This document shows positions 9,362 through 17,528 of a stretch of DNA of 64,000 bases, piece after piece. Each line of letters begins with the position of its first letter. Position 1 is the first letter of the stretch. Both the position numbers and the translations under genes were made by a program. The notes beneath the pieces were generated by a model, which had not been told where the DNA came from, searched no databases, and was given only the letters and a program-made list of their open reading frames with translations. This DNA is from Novosphingobium sp. (GTDB taxonomy: Bacteria; Pseudomonadota; Alphaproteobacteria; Sphingomonadales; Sphingomonadaceae): the NCBI RefSeq assembly GCF_024642085.1, contig NZ_JAHEBV010000065.1, positions 22,679 through 86,678 on the forward strand, written 5' to 3'.

Positions 9362-9455
9362 CTTTTTTCGAAATAGCAGGGAACCTCTGTGCAATGATGC
9401 ACGTTTGCATTGTCAAGCGCCGCATCCGCGCATCAATGCATCGAGGACCCGTCAC

Positions 9456-10016
9456 ATGGCTAGCGCAGCGAAATCAAAGCTCACCGACCACTTCACTGAC
9501 ACAAAGACATTGCGAGCGCAGGCCCGCAAGAACGTGGAAGATGGCGCAGTCACCGCCAACTTTCCTGAGGATCGTGAAACGATCATCGGTAAGCTGAACG
9601 AATCTTTGGCGACCGAATGGGTGTGCGTGCTGCGCTACATGCGTCACTATCACACCGCTTCGGGTCTGGTTTCAGAACCGATCAAGGAACACTTCCTTGA
9701 ACATGCTAAGGCTGAACAGGCTCACGCTACTGCTTTGGCCGAACGCATTGTGCAGCTGGGCGGTGAACCTGACCTCAATCCCGACAACCTGACCAAGAAG
9801 AGCCACGCCGAATACAAAGAAGGCAAGACGCTCAAAGAAATGGTCACGGAAGATCTTGTGGCCGAACGCATCGCGGTCGAAGCATACCGCGAGCTAGTCC
9901 AATACCTTGGAGACCGCGATCCTACAACGCGCAAGCTGGTCGAGCACATCCTCGAACAGGAAGAAGAGCATGCGGACGAGTTTTCCGACCTTCTTGAAGG
10001 TTGGGAGGGAGAATAA
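9456..10016 (+). CDS. Ferritin-like/bacterioferritin-type diiron protein
   Basis: A 186-residue, almost entirely helical protein. Glu and His pairs spaced as in ferritin-like four-helix bundles are visible: LNESLATEWVCVLRYMRHYH, HFLEHAKAEQAHA, LVAERIAVEAYREL and EQEEEHADEFSDLL. These would bind a diiron centre for iron storage or oxidation. The ATG at 9456 has GAGGA eight bases upstream; an earlier open frame has no ribosome site. It ends just before a strong intrinsic terminator, so this is the last gene of its transcript. Whether it forms a full cage like bacterioferritin cannot be judged. Confidence 0.82.
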   Translation: MASAAKSKLTDHFTDTKTLRAQARKNVEDGAVTANFPEDRETIIGKLNESLATEWVCVLRYMRHYHTASGLVSEPIKEHFLEHAKAEQAHATALAERIVQLGGEPDLNPDNLTKKSHAEYKEGKTLKEMVTEDLVAERIAVEAYRELVQYLGDRDPTTRKLVEHILEQEEEHADEFSDLLEGWEGE

Positions 10017-10033
10017 TTTCTTTATCCCCAAAT

Positions 10034-10072
10034 GGGGCGGGCTTCCTAATTGGAGCGTCCGCCCCGTTTTTT
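10034..10072 (+). terminator. Intrinsic terminator after the ferritin-like gene
   Basis: A GGGGCGG/CCGCCCC stem (10034-10040 with 10059-10065) is followed by a six-T tract at 10067-10072, 17 bases after the stop codon. Confidence 0.88.
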
Positions 10073-10422
10073 CGAACGTAAGGTTCAAAGCGTCAACAGT
10101 GTTATGAAGCGATCGGATACCTTCGAGACAGCTTAGCAAGGTGAATTAAACACACGCCTGGACCGTATACCACCCGTCGCGTTTTGCTGGAATGCTTGAA
10201 ATACGTCGCCGGCCAGCGGTATTGGCGAAATCCGGGCCGATGCCTCACGATTGAGCCATGCGCAATTAAATGAAGCGGAAGAAGGTGACGACCGCGATCT
10301 GGCTGAACTGACTGAGGATTATCGGGCTCTACTGATCAGATTGCCGCACTTGCGCGTTTAGCGCGGCTGCTGTTTGCTATCGCGCCAGCCGGCTTGCCGC
10401 AGATGCGTCAGCGCGCCGCCAT
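10073..10422. other. 350-base stretch with no supported gene
   Basis: This gap separates the ferritin-like terminator from the end of cobS. In alphaproteobacteria cobT commonly follows cobS, but no cobT-like sequence is seen here. A plus-strand frame open from 10200 to 10362 ends in a protein-like run with LNEAEEGDDRDLAELTEDYRA but has no ATG; it may be a gene remnant or chance. Confidence 0.4.
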
Positions 10423-11415
10423 CTAGTTCTTGCCAACGACGCTTTCAGGTAATTCAGTTCCGAATACTCGCTGATAATATTCCGCAACCAGCATGCGTTC
10501 AGTCTCGTCGCACTTGTTCAGGAACGAGAGGCGAAACGCGAACCCGGGATCTTTGAAGATTGCCGTATTCTGCGCCCAAGTGATGACGGTGCGCGGGCTC
10601 ATGACAGTGGAAATATCACCGTTGATAAACCCTTGGCGGGTCAAGTCGGCGACCTTGACCATATTGCTGACGAGCTCAGCAGGCGATCCTTGGACCTTAT
10701 TTAGGACAATTTCGCTTTCGACTGCGGCGGGCAAATAGTTAAGGCCGACTACAATGTTCCAACGGTCCATCTGCCCCTGGTTGATCGCCTGGGTACCATG
10801 ATAAAGCCCGCTGGTATCACCCAGGCCCACCGTGTTTGCGGTGGCGAACAAGCGGAACCATGGGTTGGGACGGATCACCCGATTTTGATCTAGCAAGGTA
10901 AGCTTGCCCTCGGTTTCCAGCACCCGCTGAATCACAAACATCACATCAGGGCGGCCTGCATCATACTCGTCAAAAACCAACGCAACCGGATGCTGCAGCG
11001 CCCAAGGCAGCAGCCCCTCACGAAACTCAGTTACTTGCAACCCGTCGCGCAGCACGATCGCGTCGCGACCAATCAGGTCTATTCGACTGATGTGAGCGTC
11101 TAGATTAATGCGGATGCAGGGCCATTTGAGCCGCGCTGCAACCTGTTCGATATGGGTCGATTTGCCTGTACCATGATAGCCCTGCACCATGACGCGGCGG
11201 TTGAAGGCAAAACCGGCCAGGATCGCCAGGGTCGTATCAGGATCGAAGACGTAACTCTCGTCCAGATCGGGCACGCGCTCATCGGCTACGCTGAAGGCCG
11301 GAACCTTCATGTCGATATCGATACCGAAGGTCTCGCGCACATCAACCTCTCGGTCGGGAGCAGCGAGCGCTGTGGTGTTGCGGGGATCGAACGAGGGGTC
11401 TTGGGTCTGGGTCAT
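10423..11415 (-). CDS. cobS: CobS-type AAA+ ATPase (cobaltochelatase subunit-like)
   Basis: A 330-residue AAA+ protein. Walker A is GYHGTGKST at 79-87, Walker B is [17 protein letters not shown], and the segment [20 protein letters not shown] is a hallmark of CobS. CobS works with CobT and CobN to insert cobalt into hydrogenobyrinate diamide. The partner cobT, normally next to it, is absent here, so either cobT lies elsewhere or this ATPase serves another partner. The ATG at 11415 gives the normal family length. The J-domain gene that often adjoins cobS lies 6 kb away on the same strand. Confidence 0.93.
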   Translation of the reverse strand: MTQTQDPSFDPRNTTALAAPDREVDVRETFGIDIDMKVPAFSVADERVPDLDESYVFDPDTTLAILAGFAFNRRVMVQGYHGTGKSTHIEQVAARLKWPCIRINLDAHISRIDLIGRDAIVLRDGLQVTEFREGLLPWALQHPVALVFDEYDAGRPDVMFVIQRVLETEGKLTLLDQNRVIRPNPWFRLFATANTVGLGDTSGLYHGTQAINQGQMDRWNIVVGLNYLPAAVESEIVLNKVQGSPAELVSNMVKVADLTRQGFINGDISTVMSPRTVITWAQNTAIFKDPGFAFRLSFLNKCDETERMLVAEYYQRVFGTELPESVVGKN

Positions 11416-11509
11416 CGCGCAATCCGCCTATACGGGCCGCGCCGCTGCTGCAATAAGGTTTCGGTTGCAGATCGCGACTCAATGCACGCACCTCACCGGA
11501 GAGGACACG

Positions 11510-12157
11510 ATGATCAAGATTTTCGGATTTCCGCTCTCGCCTTTCGTTCGAAAGGTTCACCTGGTTGCGGCTGAAAAGGGCATTCCGATCGAAATGGTAC
11601 TTGGCCAGCCCGGCAAGCCCTCAGCCGAGTTTCTTGCAGCTAGCCCATTCGGCAAGATCCCGGCCATGCAAGACAGAGATTTTGCCCTGTCTGATTCTAC
11701 CGCGATCGTCACCTATCTAGATGCCCTGCATCCGGCCCCATCAATTACCCCGGGCGACGCACAGTTACGCGCCCGCGCCATCTGGTTTGAAGAGTTTGCC
11801 GATACGATACTTATCGCATCGGGAGGGAAGGTTTTGTTCAACCGCTTTGTAGGGCCCAAGCTGCTGGGTCTGCCTGGAGACGAAGCCATGGCGGAACAAG
11901 GCCTAAAGGAACTTGAGCCGATCCTCGCTTATCTTGAAGCGCAATGCAGTGACGGCTGGCTGACCGGCGGCGATTTCAGCATCGGCGACATGGCTGTTGC
12001 AGCTACGCTACGCTCGCTCGGATACATCGGTCTTGAGCCTGACGCAGCGGCGCATCCCCGAACCACTGCGTGGTATGACAGAGTACGAGCGCGTCCTTCG
12101 TGGGGCGTGGTCGCCCAGCGAGAGGCGGCGGTAATGGAACGCGCGTTGGCTCGCTGA
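11510..12157 (+). CDS. Glutathione S-transferase family protein
   Basis: A 215-residue GST. The thioredoxin-like N-terminal domain begins MIKIFGFPLSPFVRKVHLVA and contains FGKIPAMQDRDFALSDSTAIVTYL, with the cis-proline and the Asp-Ser pair that binds the gamma-glutamyl group of glutathione. The C-terminal helical domain has the conserved GDFSIGDMAVAATLRSL. The serine in SPFVRK could be the catalytic residue; no N-terminal cysteine is present. The ATG at 11510 is preceded by GAGAGGA. It is divergent from cobS and monocistronic. The substrate is unknown. Confidence 0.88.
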   Translation: MIKIFGFPLSPFVRKVHLVAAEKGIPIEMVLGQPGKPSAEFLAASPFGKIPAMQDRDFALSDSTAIVTYLDALHPAPSITPGDAQLRARAIWFEEFADTILIASGGKVLFNRFVGPKLLGLPGDEAMAEQGLKELEPILAYLEAQCSDGWLTGGDFSIGDMAVAATLRSLGYIGLEPDAAAHPRTTAWYDRVRARPSWGVVAQREAAVMERALAR

Positions 12158-12616
12158 ATCATTGGGCGGGTAGCTCTGTGGCGGACCGTCTACGTTGGCA
12201 GCACTGATGCGCTGACGACGTTCGCTTTGCAGCGGATAGGGCGCGCGTGCGGATCTGCGGAACTTGGAACTATATCGCCAGCGAAGCTTTATCTGCTTAC
12301 CATCCGATTGGATGGAACAGAGATCAAGCGGCGCATGGAAGGCGCGGCTTTGGACTTCTCCGGAAAGCGGGTCGACGCGTTCGTTCGGGGCGTCGATCGA
12401 CCCGGTGCCATAGTCGCGCCTATACCCGGCTCCGGATGCGCACTGCAGCCACTTCTTGACCTATTTCGAAGACGCGTATCCGGCGAGCGAGGACCATACC
12501 TCGTTATGCATGAACACGGTGCGCCAACTAGCGCGATATTTTAGTATCTGAAGCTCAGAAACGCCGCCCCGCAGTATAACCGCGGAGCGGCGAATATGTC
12601 ATTGCAAATGGTGCAA
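12158..12616. other. 459-base stretch with no intact gene; possible coding relic
   Basis: No frame here shows a recognisable protein. The plus-strand frame ending with the TGA at 12549-12551 reads like genuine protein over about 40 codons (it includes FEDAYPASEDHTS and MNTVRQLARYF), but it is closed by a stop at 12429 and has no start or ribosome site. Another plus-strand frame (12247-12459) is also open. A decayed gene with frameshifts is possible; nothing more can be said. Confidence 0.35.
12562..12592 (-). terminator. Probable terminator of the outer-membrane protein gene
   Basis: CGCCGC (12562-12567) pairs with GCGGCG (12587-12592), with an inner CCGC/GCGG stem. Read on the minus strand, it lies 24 bases past the stop and is followed by a short T-rich stretch. 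The T tract is weak, hence moderate confidence. Confidence 0.5.
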
Positions 12617-13207
12617 TTAGAAGCGGAAGCCGACGCCCGCAACGACCTGGTTGCGGTTCACGCCGTTACCATAGTCCGAATAACGGTATTCTACCTTCGC
12701 CGACATCGTATCCGAGAACTTGTGTTCGACCCCGGCGCCGACGCGATAGCCGTCTTCGTCAGTAGAACTGGAAACGACAGTGGTGCCGGTGGTGGCATCA
12801 GCCTTGAATTGAGCATTGGTATAGCCGCCCTTGAAGTACAGCAGAGTGTCCCGGGCATCGCCTACAGCTACGCCAACACGCGCTCCGGCATAAATGTCAC
12901 GACCGGTTTTGAGGCAATAGGTCGTGGTAGTGATAGTCTGGCAATCCTTGGCCGTAGAACCGGTCAGTTCGCTGTCCAAGCCAAGTACGACACTTCCAGT
13001 GTCATAATCGAAACCAAGGCCCCCACCATAGACGACCCCATCCTTGCTATAGTCGGTGCCAGGGGCGATACCGTCCTTGATCTTGACCTGGTCCCAACCA
13101 GCGATCGCGTCGACGTGGGCACCGGTCCAGCTGCCCGCATCCTGAGCCATCGCGGCGGCGGGGGCAAAGGCGGCAAATGCCGCACCGATCATGAGAAACT
13201 TTTTCAT
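12617..13207 (-). CDS. Outer-membrane beta-barrel protein (Omp25/porin-like family)
   Basis: A 196-residue protein with a clear signal peptide, MKKFLMIGAAFAAFAPAAAMA, cleaved after AMA. The mature part alternates aromatic and small residues as in an eight-stranded beta-barrel (YGGGLGFDYDTGSVVLGL, LLYFKGGYTNAQF, GYRVGAGVEHKF, AKVEYRYSDYG), and it ends in phenylalanine (GVGFRF), the Bam-recognition signature. Such small barrels stabilise the outer membrane or serve in adhesion. GGAGA lies just upstream of the ATG. It is divergent from the TetR gene across a 271-base intergenic region. Confidence 0.88.
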   Translation of the reverse strand: MKKFLMIGAAFAAFAPAAAMAQDAGSWTGAHVDAIAGWDQVKIKDGIAPGTDYSKDGVVYGGGLGFDYDTGSVVLGLDSELTGSTAKDCQTITTTTYCLKTGRDIYAGARVGVAVGDARDTLLYFKGGYTNAQFKADATTGTTVVSSSTDEDGYRVGAGVEHKFSDTMSAKVEYRYSDYGNGVNRNQVVAGVGFRF

Positions 13208-13444
13208 ATTCTTATCTCCAATTAGACGGACTTGATACCGTCAACGCCCGATATGCCTTCACTATGACGCGACATTCGTTTCTTATGTCGGCAGATCGGC
13301 CGTTGGCAGCAGGTGGGCTCAAGAACATGAACTGCCGCTGTCAGTTCCCAACTGATACAATTCTTGGTTTTGAAGTGTTGCACTCTCGCAACAATGTTAC
13401 CGATTGAATCCGCTGAGACGATTGAATCGACCGATGAACCGCTC

Positions 13445-13479
13445 TTGACCTATACCGACCGGTTGGTATGTTTTGTGCG
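13445..13479 (+). promoter_or_regulatory. Promoter with overlapping TetR-type palindromic operator
   Basis: A -35-like TTGACC (13445-13450) and a -10-like TATGTT (13467-13472) are 16 bases apart. Between and over them lies an 18-base near-perfect palindrome, ATACCGACC|GGTTGGTAT (13452-13469), with one mismatch. Such palindromes are typical operators of TetR regulators. Transcription would begin near 13479, which is a GTG in frame with the regulator. The most economical reading is autorepression of the TetR gene and the operon behind it. Confidence 0.7.
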
Positions 13480-14132
13480 TGATTCCGAACCGTCCCTTTC
13501 GACCGGCTCCGACCAATGCACGCGAGCGGCTACTTGAGTCGGCACTCAGATTGGTGCGTGAACAGGGCTTCGCCGCAACGTCCGTCGATCAGCTTTGCAA
13601 AGCATCGCAAGTGACAAAGGGCGCATTTTTTCATCACTTCGCTTCGAAGGAGGCGCTTGGCGTTGCTCTTGCCGAGTATTGGTCGGCCAGTACCGGAAGC
13701 TTTTTCGCTGAGGCTCCATACCATCATTATGACAAGGCGATTGACCGTGTGCTTGGTTACATCGACTTGCGGATCTTGCTGCTGAGCGGCCCTCCCGAAG
13801 CATTCAGCTGCGTGGCAGGGACGATGCTGCAAGAAGGCTTTCGAACAAGCGCGCCGATCCGGAAGGCTTGTGAGGCAAGCATCATGGCCAACGCACGGGC
13901 GGTAGAAGGCGATTTGGCTGCAGCGTTGGCGGAAGCCGGAATGTCTGTTGATCAAGCGCCAAGCCTTTCGCGTCACATCCAGACGGTGATTCAGGGCGCA
14001 TTTATCCTAGCGAAGTCGCAGGAACCTTGTTCAGCAGCAGGAATGGCCAGCGAAGCTTTGGCACACCTGCGCCGCTATTTTGAAATGCTGTTGGCGGTAA
14101 ATGCCCAGGGCAAGCCATGTTCTGATGAATAG
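13479..14132 (+). CDS. TetR family transcriptional regulator, probably leaderless
   Basis: A 217-residue regulator. The N-terminal helix-turn-helix is clear: RERLLESALRLVREQGF, then TSVDQLCKASQVTKGAFFHHFASKEALG. The C-terminal half is a variable ligand-binding domain. The GTG at 13479 is chosen because it lies where transcription from the promoter at 13445-13472 should begin; a TTG at 13473 would be inside the -10 region and no ribosome site is seen. The message would then be leaderless. It heads a same-strand group of six small enzymes and binding proteins typical of detoxification, which it probably represses. Confidence 0.88.
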   Translation: MIPNRPFRPAPTNARERLLESALRLVREQGFAATSVDQLCKASQVTKGAFFHHFASKEALGVALAEYWSASTGSFFAEAPYHHYDKAIDRVLGYIDLRILLLSGPPEAFSCVAGTMLQEGFRTSAPIRKACEASIMANARAVEGDLAAALAEAGMSVDQAPSLSRHIQTVIQGAFILAKSQEPCSAAGMASEALAHLRRYFEMLLAVNAQGKPCSDE

Positions 14133-14169
14133 TTTCAATCTTGCCACCAGCCGAAGAGGAGATCGCACA

Positions 14170-14520
14170 ATGAGCTATTTCGATATCATGGTCTACCCTG
14201 CGACGATTTCAAAGAAAGACGAAATTATCGACTTCGCGCAGCGCATGGACACCATTTTCATGGAATATGGCGCAATGCGGATAGTCGAGACGTGGAGTGA
14301 CGATGTCCCCCATGGGACAACGACCGACTATTTCCGCGCGGTCGCTGCCGGCGAAGGCGAAGCTGTAGCGGTCGGGTTAATCGAATGGCCGGACAAAGCG
14401 ACCCGTGACGCCGGATTTGCCCAAATGCATAATGACGAGCGCATGCAAGGACCGATGCCGTTCGATGGCAAACGTATGATCTTCGGCGGGTTCTCTCCGT
14501 TCCTTGATCTCAAAGCTTGA
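14170..14520 (+). CDS. DUF1428 family protein
   Basis: A 116-residue protein starting MSYFDIMVYPATISKKDEIIDFAQ, with GAMRIVETWSDDVPHG and WPDKATRDAGFAQM, and ending MPFDGKRMIFGGFSPFLDL; these are characteristic of DUF1428. These proteins have a dimeric ferredoxin-like (EthD/ABM-like) fold of unknown function. The ATG at 14170 follows AGAGGAGA at a good distance. It is the first structural gene after the TetR regulator and is followed 11 bases later by a VOC-family gene. Confidence 0.85.
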   Translation: MSYFDIMVYPATISKKDEIIDFAQRMDTIFMEYGAMRIVETWSDDVPHGTTTDYFRAVAAGEGEAVAVGLIEWPDKATRDAGFAQMHNDERMQGPMPFDGKRMIFGGFSPFLDLKA

Positions 14521-14531
14521 GGAGCAATCCC

Positions 14532-15317
14532 ATGACCAACTTGCAAGGAAGCTGGATTTGGTATGAATTAATGACCCCGGATTCAGCAGGTGCAAAGCGA
14601 TTTTACGAAGCTGTCGTCGGCTGGTCGTTTGTGGCCCCGGCGCCGCATACCAACGGTTACGGATTTCTGAGCAATTCCGATGGCGGAATGACAGGCGGCT
14701 ATCTGCAACTTTCGGACGATATGGTTGCAGAGGGGGCACGGCCATGCTGGCTTGGCTATCTGGGTGTTGACGATGTCGATTCGTCGGTATCATCAATTAT
14801 TTCGGCTGGCGGGTCGGTGATCCTGTCGCCCCGGGATGTCCCGATGGCCGGACGGATCGCCATGGTCGCTGATTGTTGCGGGGCCCCGTTCTATATTATG
14901 ACTCCTACCGCGCCTCCGGACGGCGGCGTCAGCAATGCTTTTTCCGCCGGTCGCAACCCCGGGCGGTGCGGTTGGAACGAGTTGATGGCCGGGAATGCGG
15001 CAAACGCGACCGAGTTCTATATCAGTCAGTTCAATTGGGACCTGCCCGATGCAATGGACATGGGCCCGATGGGCTCTTACCAGTTCGTTTCGCATGACGG
15101 CGTTACGATCGGCGCGATCATGCAAAAACCGGAACAGGTGCCCGCTGCGATGTGGCACCATTATTTCTGGGTGCAAAGTATAGCTGCAACCAGGACAGCT
15201 ATCGAGGCAGGCGGCGGCATTATCATCAATGGCCCAATGCAGGTTCCGGGCGACGACTGGATCGTTCAGGCAATCGATCCGCAGGGCGCAATGGTCTCGT
15301 TTGTGGGAGGGGAATGA
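14532..15317 (+). CDS. Two-domain VOC (glyoxalase/bleomycin-resistance) family protein
   Basis: A 261-residue protein made of two tandem VOC modules. Each starts with a similar element: GSWIWYELMTPDSAGAKRFYEAVVGW near residue 6 and GRCGWNELMAGNAANATEFYISQFNW near 142. The first module has PCWLGYLGVDDVDSSVSSI, the second MWHHYFWVQSIAATRTAI. Such proteins bind or transform small electrophiles using a metal in the paired-barrel fold; some are 27-kDa antigen CFP30B-like hydroxylases. The function here is unknown. GAGGAG precedes the ATG. It is part of the TetR-led operon. Confidence 0.85.
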   Translation: MTNLQGSWIWYELMTPDSAGAKRFYEAVVGWSFVAPAPHTNGYGFLSNSDGGMTGGYLQLSDDMVAEGARPCWLGYLGVDDVDSSVSSIISAGGSVILSPRDVPMAGRIAMVADCCGAPFYIMTPTAPPDGGVSNAFSAGRNPGRCGWNELMAGNAANATEFYISQFNWDLPDAMDMGPMGSYQFVSHDGVTIGAIMQKPEQVPAAMWHHYFWVQSIAATRTAIEAGGGIIINGPMQVPGDDWIVQAIDPQGAMVSFVGGE

Positions 15318-15318
15318 G

Positions 15319-15945
15319 GTGACGGAATATACGTTTTTTACCAACCCGATGAGCCGCGGACAGATCGCCCGGTGGGCGCTGCATGAAGTCGGCGTCGACT
15401 ATGATCAGCAGCTTGTCGATTTTTCGCAAAAGACGGGCGCGTTTCTTGCTGTCAATCCAATGGGCAAAGTACCGGCCTTGGTTCATCACAGCGCAACCGG
15501 TGACAAGGTTATTACCGAATGTGCCGCGATTTGCACCTACCTGGGCGAGGCGCATCCCGAAGCCAGCCTGGGCCCCTCCGCCGATGAAAGCGCGGCCTAT
15601 TACCGCTGGCTGTTCTTTGCTGCGGGGCCCGTCGAACAGGCGGTCATTGTCCGATCAATGGGTTGGGATTTGCCGAAAGAGCGCGAAGGCATGGCCGGCT
15701 GGGGCAGCTATGAGCGAACGATCGCCGCGCTAGAGGGTCATTTCGAAGGGAACAATTATGTCTGCGGAAGCCGTTTCACTATGGCTGACGTTTATGTTGG
15801 CAGCCAGGTCGATTGGGGCCTGACCTTCGGATCGATCCCTCCCAACGAAGCCTTTGTTGCCTATGCCGAACGGTTACAGGCACGCGCTGCGTACAAGGCT
15901 GCTAAGGCCATAGACAACGCTTTGATCGAGGAGTCGCGAAATTGA
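15319..15945 (+). CDS. Glutathione S-transferase family protein
   Basis: From a GTG at 15319 the product is 208 residues, starting MTEYTFFTNPMSRGQIARWALHE. A GST thioredoxin-like domain follows (NPMGKVPALVHHS, then VITECAAICTYLGEAHPEA), with a C-terminal helical domain carrying FTMADVYVGSQVDWGL. The start is preceded by GGGAGGGGA in the end of the VOC gene; the gap between the two genes is one base. The Ser in PMSRGQ is the likely catalytic or activating residue. It is the third structural gene of the detoxification operon. Confidence 0.87.
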   Translation: MTEYTFFTNPMSRGQIARWALHEVGVDYDQQLVDFSQKTGAFLAVNPMGKVPALVHHSATGDKVITECAAICTYLGEAHPEASLGPSADESAAYYRWLFFAAGPVEQAVIVRSMGWDLPKEREGMAGWGSYERTIAALEGHFEGNNYVCGSRFTMADVYVGSQVDWGLTFGSIPPNEAFVAYAERLQARAAYKAAKAIDNALIEESRN

Positions 15946-16418
15946 CCTCTGCAACCTTGTGCCTATGGTACGATGGATGTGCAGAAGATGCGGCAAAGTT
16001 TTATGCCGCCACCTTCCCAGATAGCGCTGTGGGAGCGGTCCATCGCGCGCCAGGCGATTTTCCCGGCGGGAAGCAGGGCGATGTCCTGACGGTCGATTTC
16101 ACAGTTCTTGGCCTCGCGTGCATGGGACTAAATGGTGGACCAATCTTCCCACATACTGAGGCCTTCAGTTTTCAAATTGCGACTGACAGCCAAGAGGAAA
16201 CCGATCGCTACTGGAATGCGATTGTGGGCAATGAAGGCAAGGCAAGCGATTGCGGCTGGTGCAAGGACAAGTGGGGTCTGTCATGGCAAATCACCCCGCG
16301 TGTTCTGACTGACGGGATGACTCACGATGACCCCGCTGTACGTGCGCGCGTTTTCGCAGAGATGATGAAAATGCAAAAAATCGATCATGCCGCCATCGAA
16401 GCTGCATTCTTAGGATGA
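15942..16418 (+). CDS. PhnB-like VOC family protein (3-demethylubiquinone-methyltransferase-like fold)
   Basis: A 158-residue VOC protein of the PhnB-like branch: TLCLWYDGCAEDAAKFYAATFPDS at the start, FSFQIATDSQEETDRYWNAIVG in the middle and CGWCKDKWGLSWQITPRVL near the end. Despite the historical domain name, these proteins are not shown to be ubiquinone methyltransferases. The start is a TTG at 15942 that overlaps the preceding stop codon (TTGA), pointing to coupled translation with the GST gene. Confidence 0.85.
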   Translation: MTSATLCLWYDGCAEDAAKFYAATFPDSAVGAVHRAPGDFPGGKQGDVLTVDFTVLGLACMGLNGGPIFPHTEAFSFQIATDSQEETDRYWNAIVGNEGKASDCGWCKDKWGLSWQITPRVLTDGMTHDDPAVRARVFAEMMKMQKIDHAAIEAAFLG

Positions 16419-16422
16419 CGGG

Positions 16423-17073
16423 ATGTTGACGCTTTTTGGCCATCCCTTTTCGTCTTACACGTGGAAAGCGTTGATCGCGCTTTATGCTAATGCAACACCG
16501 TTTGTGTTCCGCGAATTGAGGACGGGAAATATTCAAACCGACGCCTTCGTTGCTTCAGCAGGGCCAAGCGGACAATTTCCGGTTCTGCGCGATGGTGACA
16601 TAACTGTCTTTGAAGCAACGTCGATCGTCGAGCATCTTCATCGGCATCACCCTGGCCCCTCGCCTCTGCTGCCCAAAGATGAGGCCACCGCAATCCGCGT
16701 GCGCATGTGGGACCGGGTGTTCGATCTGCATGTAATGAACGTTATGCAACAAGCGGTTTCCCGCCAGATTAGTGAGCCGGAAATTGATCCTAGTGAAGCA
16801 CGCTCAGAAGTGCGCGATCAGCTCCACCGGTCCTATCGCTGGATTGAAAAATGGCTGGCCGGTTATATCCAGCGCGATAAAGTAACATTAATTGAATGCG
16901 CCGCCGCGCCCAGCCTGTTTTACGCCGATTGGGTTATTCCTGTTCCCTGCGATTGCCCCCGCGTGAAAGCGTGGCGTGAGCATTTGCTTGCGCTGCCGCC
17001 TGTGGCTCGCTGCGTCGAGGAGGCGCGACCCTACCGTCACCTTTTTCCGCTAGGCGCGCCTGATCGCGATTGA
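16423..17073 (+). CDS. Glutathione S-transferase family protein
   Basis: A 216-residue GST-like protein beginning MLTLFGHPFSSYTWKALIALYA. The thioredoxin-like domain contains GPSGQFPVLRDGDITVFEATSIVEHL with the cis-proline and the Glu-Ala-Thr-Ser segment of the glutathione site. The C-terminal domain contains VTLIECAAAPSLFYADWV. It starts four bases after the previous stop and is the second GST-like protein of this operon; the two share only the fold and are not recent duplicates. Confidence 0.86.
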   Translation: MLTLFGHPFSSYTWKALIALYANATPFVFRELRTGNIQTDAFVASAGPSGQFPVLRDGDITVFEATSIVEHLHRHHPGPSPLLPKDEATAIRVRMWDRVFDLHVMNVMQQAVSRQISEPEIDPSEARSEVRDQLHRSYRWIEKWLAGYIQRDKVTLIECAAAPSLFYADWVIPVPCDCPRVKAWREHLLALPPVARCVEEARPYRHLFPLGAPDRD

Positions 17074-17087
17074 AAGGCGATTCCAAG

Positions 17088-17528
17088 ATGTACGAATTGT
17101 CCGTCAGTCTCCTGATTGATGCAGACCCAGCCAAAGTCTGGGATATCCTCACCAACCAGACAGACGAATGGTGGTGCCCTAAGCCGTGGCGCGCCGAAGT
17201 TAACTGGGGGCCGCGTATCGCTGGAGGCCGGACCCACACCACCATGTACGGCCCAAATGGGGAAAGAGAAGAACATCCTGGCTTCATCCTTGCTTGGGAT
17301 GAAGGGCGCCGCATTGCAGTCACCGATGCCATCGAAGGCGATCTGGAACCAGCCGGCCCTTTCATGCTCGGGATCTGGGAGATCATCCCAGAGCGCAGTG
17401 GGACACGCTATACCGGCCGGGCCCGGCATTGGACGCCTGAATCAATGGCCCATCACAAGGAAATGGGATTTGACGAAGGCTGGGGCGTTATGGCTGATCA
17501 GTTCAAAGCCCTATGCGAATCCGCCTGA
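17088..17528 (+). CDS. SRPBCC/AHSA1-type START-like protein
   Basis: A 146-residue protein with the AHSA1-like SRPBCC pattern: VSLLIDADPAKVWDILTNQTDEWW at the start, then HPGFILAWDEGRRIAVTD, and the C-terminal helix HHKEMGFDEGWGVMADQF. The fold forms a hydrophobic cavity for small ligands. The ATG at 17088 has AAAGGCGA upstream. It is the last gene of the TetR-led operon and ends immediately before the convergent J-domain gene (stops abut at 17528/17529). The ligand is unknown. Confidence 0.84.
   Translation: MYELSVSLLIDADPAKVWDILTNQTDEWWCPKPWRAEVNWGPRIAGGRTHTTMYGPNGEREEHPGFILAWDEGRRIAVTDAIEGDLEPAGPFMLGIWEIIPERSGTRYTGRARHWTPESMAHHKEMGFDEGWGVMADQFKALCESA

Noticed and set aside
9362..9455. An earlier start for the ferritin-like protein, adding 70 residues
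   Set aside because: The extra part overlaps the end of the dehydrogenase gene and has no helical-bundle features; the ATG at 9456 has a good ribosome site.
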